Assembly (NCBI GenBank): GCA_028293725.1
Contig: JAQGOE010000128.1
Span: 1-18,840, forward strand
DNA length: 18,840 nt
From: Gammaproteobacteria bacterium
GTDB lineage: Bacteria; Pseudomonadota; Gammaproteobacteria; Steroidobacterales; Steroidobacteraceae
Direction of reading: 5' to 3'
The position numbers were made by a program, and so were the translations under genes. Positions 15,255-18,840 of the stretch are shown piece by piece. The first letter of the stretch is position 1. The number at the start of each line of letters is the position of its first letter. The notes below the pieces were generated by a model, which was not told the DNA's origin, did not search any database, and saw nothing but the letters and a program-made list of their open reading frames with translations.

Positions 15255-15584
15255 ATGATTCCAGGGGAAGTTATCACGGTCGACGGCGATATCACGCTCA
15301 ACGAAGGGCGGACACCTGTGATCCTAACTGTCGCCAACACCGGCGACCGGCCGGTGCAGGTCGGCAGCCACTACCATTTCTTCGAAGTGAATCCCGCGTT
15401 GTCTTTCAACCGCGCCCAGGCGCGCGGCATGCGGCTCGATATTCCGTCAGGAACCGCGATTCGCTTCGAGCCCGGCCAGAGCCGGGACATTCAACTCGTA
15501 CCCTACGCGGGCACGCGCCGTGTCGTCGGCTTTCGTGGCGAAATCATGGGCGCGCTCGACGCGCCTGCCGTTAAGGGGGCTTGA
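15255..15584 (+). CDS. ureB: Urease beta subunit UreB
   Basis: This 109-residue protein opens [19 protein letters not shown] and contains the conserved [37 protein letters not shown] and VGFRGEIMG. Beta is separate from gamma here, unlike the fused forms of some epsilonproteobacteria. GAGG lies 6 nt upstream of the ATG. It ends 5 bp before the ureC ATG. Confidence 0.98.
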   Translation: MIPGEVITVDGDITLNEGRTPVILTVANTGDRPVQVGSHYHFFEVNPALSFNRAQARGMRLDIPSGTAIRFEPGQSRDIQLVPYAGTRRVVGFRGEIMGALDAPAVKGA

Positions 15585-15589
15585 AGGTC

Positions 15590-17296
15590 ATGGCAACGAC
15601 AATCACTCGCCGCGCCTATGCCGCGATGTACGGTCCGACCGTCGGCGACCGGATCCGGCTCGCCGACACCGAACTGTTCATCCGCGTGGAGGAAGACCGG
15701 ACCCTTTACGGCGAAGAGGTGAAATTCGGCGGCGGTAAAGTGATTCGCGACGGCATGGGCCAGAGCCAGGTCAGCCGCGCAGCGGGGGCCGTTGACACTG
15801 TCATCACCAACGCTGTCATTCTCGATCACTGGGGCGTAGTGAAGGCTGACATCGGGATCCGCGACGGACTGATCGCCCGCATCGGCAAAGCCGGCAATCC
15901 TGACGTGCAGCCTGGCGTCGATATCATCATCGGGCCCGGGACGGAAATCATCGCCGCGGAAGGCAAGATCGTCACGGCCGGCGCCATCGACTCGCACATC
16001 CACTTCATCTGCCCGCAGCAGATCGAGCACGCGCTCTACGCCGGTGTCACGACAATGCTCGGCGGGGGAACCGGCCCTGCGCACGGCACGCTTGCTACTA
16101 CCTGCACGCCCGGGTCCTGGCACCTGACCCGCATGATCGAATCGGTCGACTCCCTGCCAATGAACATCGGCTTCTTCGGCAAGGGCAACGCGAGTGAGCC
16201 CGAGGCGCTGGAGGAAATGGTGAACGCCGGTGCCTGCGGTCTCAAGCTCCACGAAGACTGGGGCACGACACCGGCGGCCATCGACTGCTGCCTGTCCGTC
16301 GCCGATGCCATGGACGTGCAGGTCACACTGCACACCGATACGCTGAATGAATCCGGCTTCGTCGAAAGCACCATAGCGGCGTTCAAAGGCCGCACCATCC
16401 ACGCCTTTCATACGGAGGGCGCCGGCGGTGGTCACGCACCCGACATCATCCGTGTCTGCGGACTGCCGAACGTCCTGCCCTCGAGCACCAATCCAACGCG
16501 ACCCTACACGGTCAACACGCTCGACGAGCACCTCGACATGTTGATGGTGTGCCATCACCTGGACCCGCGGATTTCCGAGGACGTGGCATTCGCGGAAAGC
16601 CGTATCCGCAAGGAAACCATCGCCGCTGAAGACATCCTGCACGATCTGGGCGCGTTCTCCATGATGAGCTCCGACAGCCAGGCCATGGGCCGGGTCGGCG
16701 AAACGGTCATCCGCTGCTGGCAGACGGCGGACAAGATGAAACGCCAGCGAGGCTCACTCGCACCGGATTCCACGGGCAGCGACAACTTCCGGGCGCGCCG
16801 CTACATCGCCAAGTACACGATCAACCCCGCCATCGCCCACGGTATCTCCACTCATGTCGGCTCTGTGGAGCCCGGCAAACTGGCCGATCTCGTCATGTGG
16901 TCACCAGCCTTTTTCGCGGTGAAGCCGGAGCTCGTCATCAAGGGTGGCAGCATCGCGGCAGCCCCGATGGGCGATCCCAACGCGAGCATTCCAACGCCGC
17001 AACCCATTCACTACCGGCCCATGTTTGGTGCAATCGGCAAGGCCGCCGCGAAGTCTTCTCTGCTCTTCGTCAGCAAAGCATACATCGGCAACTCGCAGGC
17101 GCGAACTCTCGAGCGGCTGCCCGTGGCCGTTGAAAACACCCGGGGTGGAATCGGCAAACACAGCATGGTGCACAACTCCGCGACCCCGCACATCGAGGTC
17201 AACGCCGAGACCTACGAGGTCCGGGCGGACGGCGAACTGCTCACCTGCGAGCCGGCCACGGTGCTGCCAATGGCGCAGCGATATTTTCTCTTCTGA
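15590..17296 (+). CDS. ureC: Urease alpha (catalytic) subunit UreC
   Basis: The protein has 568 residues, normal for the family. All active-site residues are present: nickel ligands His136 and His138 (DSHIHF), carbamylated Lys219 ([10 protein letters not shown]), His248 ([10 protein letters not shown]), His274 ([12 protein letters not shown]) and Asp362 (SSDSQAMGR), plus the flap Cys321 and catalytic His322 (MVCHHLDPR). It hydrolyses urea to ammonia and carbamate. The ATG at 15590 is chosen because [20 protein letters not shown] is the usual N-terminus; a TTG at 15581 would overlap the ureB stop. Nothing is missing, so the enzyme should be active once nickel is inserted. Confidence 0.98.
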   Translation: MATTITRRAYAAMYGPTVGDRIRLADTELFIRVEEDRTLYGEEVKFGGGKVIRDGMGQSQVSRAAGAVDTVITNAVILDHWGVVKADIGIRDGLIARIGKAGNPDVQPGVDIIIGPGTEIIAAEGKIVTAGAIDSHIHFICPQQIEHALYAGVTTMLGGGTGPAHGTLATTCTPGSWHLTRMIESVDSLPMNIGFFGKGNASEPEALEEMVNAGACGLKLHEDWGTTPAAIDCCLSVADAMDVQVTLHTDTLNESGFVESTIAAFKGRTIHAFHTEGAGGGHAPDIIRVCGLPNVLPSSTNPTRPYTVNTLDEHLDMLMVCHHLDPRISEDVAFAESRIRKETIAAEDILHDLGAFSMMSSDSQAMGRVGETVIRCWQTADKMKRQRGSLAPDSTGSDNFRARRYIAKYTINPAIAHGISTHVGSVEPGKLADLVMWSPAFFAVKPELVIKGGSIAAAPMGDPNASIPTPQPIHYRPMFGAIGKAAAKSSLLFVSKAYIGNSQARTLERLPVAVENTRGGIGKHSMVHNSATPHIEVNAETYEVRADGELLTCEPATVLPMAQRYFLF

Positions 17297-17302
17297 CTCG
17301 CC

Positions 17303-17773
17303 ATGGCCTCTCTCATACGCGCTGTCGAAATCCTACCGCCTGGAAAATGGCTCGGGTCCACCGCGGTCGATCATCTCGTGCTCACCTTCGACGAGCGGCA
17401 TCGGCGAAGATTGCGTTACGTTGCATGTGGCGGGACGACTTTCCTGTTGGACCTCCCACGTGCGGCGGTACTGCGCGCGGGGGATGGGTTGCGGCTCGAA
17501 GACGGACGGATAGTGGGGGTCGAAGCCTCGCCGGAGCAACTGGTGGAGGTCACCGCGGCGGACGCGGCGACGCTCGTCAGGCTGGCGTGGCACATAGGAA
17601 ACCGACACGTCCCGGCGCAACTCGAGCCGCATCGCATTCTGATTCGCGATGACGCGGTTATTGTGAACATGTTGCACGGGCTGGGCGCCACGGTCACGCC
17701 GGTTATGGCAGCCTTCACGCCGGAGGCCGGTGCGTACGACACCAGCGGCACGGGGCATCACCATGATGGCTGA
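17303..17773 (+). CDS. ureE: Urease accessory protein UreE (nickel chaperone)
   Basis: The protein has 156 residues. The N-terminal part (about 1-75) is the peptide-binding domain. The metal-binding domain holds LAWHIGNRH (94-102, with His97 as the dimer-interface nickel ligand) and MLHGLGATVTPVMAAFTPEAGAY. The tail is short with only three consecutive histidines (GHHHDG, 151-156), unlike the long His-rich tail of Klebsiella UreE, so it should deliver nickel rather than store it. It starts 6 bp after ureC without a clear ribosome site, and its end overlaps ureF by 11 bp. Confidence 0.95.
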   Translation: MASLIRAVEILPPGKWLGSTAVDHLVLTFDERHRRRLRYVACGGTTFLLDLPRAAVLRAGDGLRLEDGRIVGVEASPEQLVEVTAADAATLVRLAWHIGNRHVPAQLEPHRILIRDDAVIVNMLHGLGATVTPVMAAFTPEAGAYDTSGTGHHHDG

Positions 17774-18553
17774 GCCCGCGTTATACCGGCTGCTGACCTG
17801 GTCGTCTCCCGGCTACCCCACGGGCGCCTTCAGCTACAGCCATGGCCTCGAGTGGGCTGTCGAGACCGGTGAGGTCGCCAACCTGCAACGCCTGCTCGAC
17901 TATGTCGCGAGCGTGTTAGAAAGAGGCGGCGGTTGGGTCGACGCGGTGCTGTTCGCCCACGCATGGCGTGCCACGCCAAGGGCTGGCGAAACGCCCGCAC
18001 GCGCGGAGACGGGCTCGCTCGCCGGGCCCATCACGCCTGCCGTGTTGAATCCGCTCGCGAATTCTCACGCGCTCGCCACACCGGCTGCGACCGCCGAATT
18101 GGACACCGTAGCCGAACTCGCGGCCGCCTTCCGCAGCAGCTCCGAAACCGCCCTCGAAAGCCGCCAGCAAGGCAACGCTTTCCTGGACGTCACCCGAAAA
18201 GCCTGGCCGCATCCAACACTAGACGCCTTCGCAACCCGCCAGACCGCAGCGGGCATCCCTGTTGCCCACTGCGTCGCCGTTGCAATAGCCTGCGCGGCTC
18301 ACGAAATCGAGCTAAACCCCGCTCTGCATTCCTACCTCCACGCCGTCGCCGCCAACCTCGTCTCCGCCGGCGCACGACTCATCCCCCTGGGACAAACCCA
18401 GGCGCAAATCGCCATCGCCCGTCTGTCGCCAGTCATCACCAGCATCGTAGAGCGCGCGCTGACGACGAGTCTCGATGACCTCGGCACCGCGGCCCCCGCC
18501 ATCGAGCTGTGCTCGTTGCGCCATGAAACACAGTACACGAGGCTCTTCCGCTC

Positions 18554-18557
<4 letters not shown>
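17763..18557 (+). CDS. ureF: Urease accessory protein UreF with internal insertion
   Basis: The protein has 264 residues; UreF is usually about 225-235. Conserved parts are [25 protein letters not shown] (8-33), [19 protein letters not shown] (125-143), [13 protein letters not shown] and [20 protein letters not shown]. The extra length is mostly at about 71-108, a Pro/Ala/Thr-rich run after HAWRA that the family normally lacks. UreF binds UreD and UreG and gates GTP hydrolysis and nickel transfer. The start is either of two adjacent ATGs (17763, 17766) inside the end of ureE; CACGGGG lies upstream. The stop overlaps the ureG start (ATGA). Confidence 0.93.

Positions 18558-18840
<283 letters not shown>

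Noticed and set aside
15503..16642. Long open frame on the minus strand opposite ureB/ureC
   Set aside because: It is fully antisense to a perfectly conserved urease subunit, has no recognisable motif, and such frames are common opposite high-GC genes.

Overview
The window is high-GC, gene-dense DNA from a Gram-negative bacterium: it encodes exported proteins with Sec and Tat signals and an outer-membrane porin. The gene content (two S10 serine carboxypeptidase-like proteins, an exported amidohydrolase, an Lrp/AsnC regulator, PsiF, and a complete urea uptake and urease set) fits a soil or water proteobacterium. A gammaproteobacterium near the Steroidobacter/Xanthomonadales groups is my guess from gene style, not a demonstrated placement. 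I saw no rRNA, tRNA, insertion sequence, phage gene or CRISPR array.

Left third (1-5953), an exported peptide/amino-acid block. The 3' end of one S10 peptidase gene (+) meets, 12 bp away, a convergent pair on the minus strand: a second S10 peptidase (2428-4023) followed 16 bp later by an exported metal-dependent amidohydrolase (294-2411). Across a 200-bp divergent intergenic region lie an Lrp/AsnC-family regulator (4224-4706) and, overlapping it by the four bases GTGA, a PLP-dependent class V aminotransferase-fold enzyme with a twin-arginine leader (4703-5953). The arrangement suggests periplasmic breakdown or modification of peptides or amino-acid derivatives under local Lrp-type control; the substrate cannot be read from the sequence.

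Middle (5954-7030), small genes. A short coiled-coil protein with a C-terminal membrane segment (6179-6553) faces a PsiF-repeat protein (6649-6978), with a hairpin between them.

Right two thirds (7031-18840), urea acquisition and hydrolysis. On the minus strand a porin resembling FmdC and the ABC transporter genes urtA-urtB-urtC-urtD-urtE form a tight operon. Divergent from it, on the plus strand, is ureD-ureA-ureB-ureC-ureE-ureF-ureG, with ureG cut by the window edge. The porin would admit urea or short amides, UrtA would bind urea in the periplasm, UrtBCDE would import it, and the nickel urease UreABC, matured by UreDEFG, would split it to ammonia and carbon dioxide. The approximately 180-bp divergent control region holds a well-spaced sigma-54-type promoter facing the porin and two 16-bp near-identical direct repeats 22 bp apart, which I consider the most interesting non-coding signals here.

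The genes are mostly textbook families. The less ordinary points are the Tat-exported class V PLP enzyme fused translationally to an Lrp gene, the porin-led urt operon and its control region, the two S10 paralogues flanking an amidohydrolase, and an insertion in UreF.
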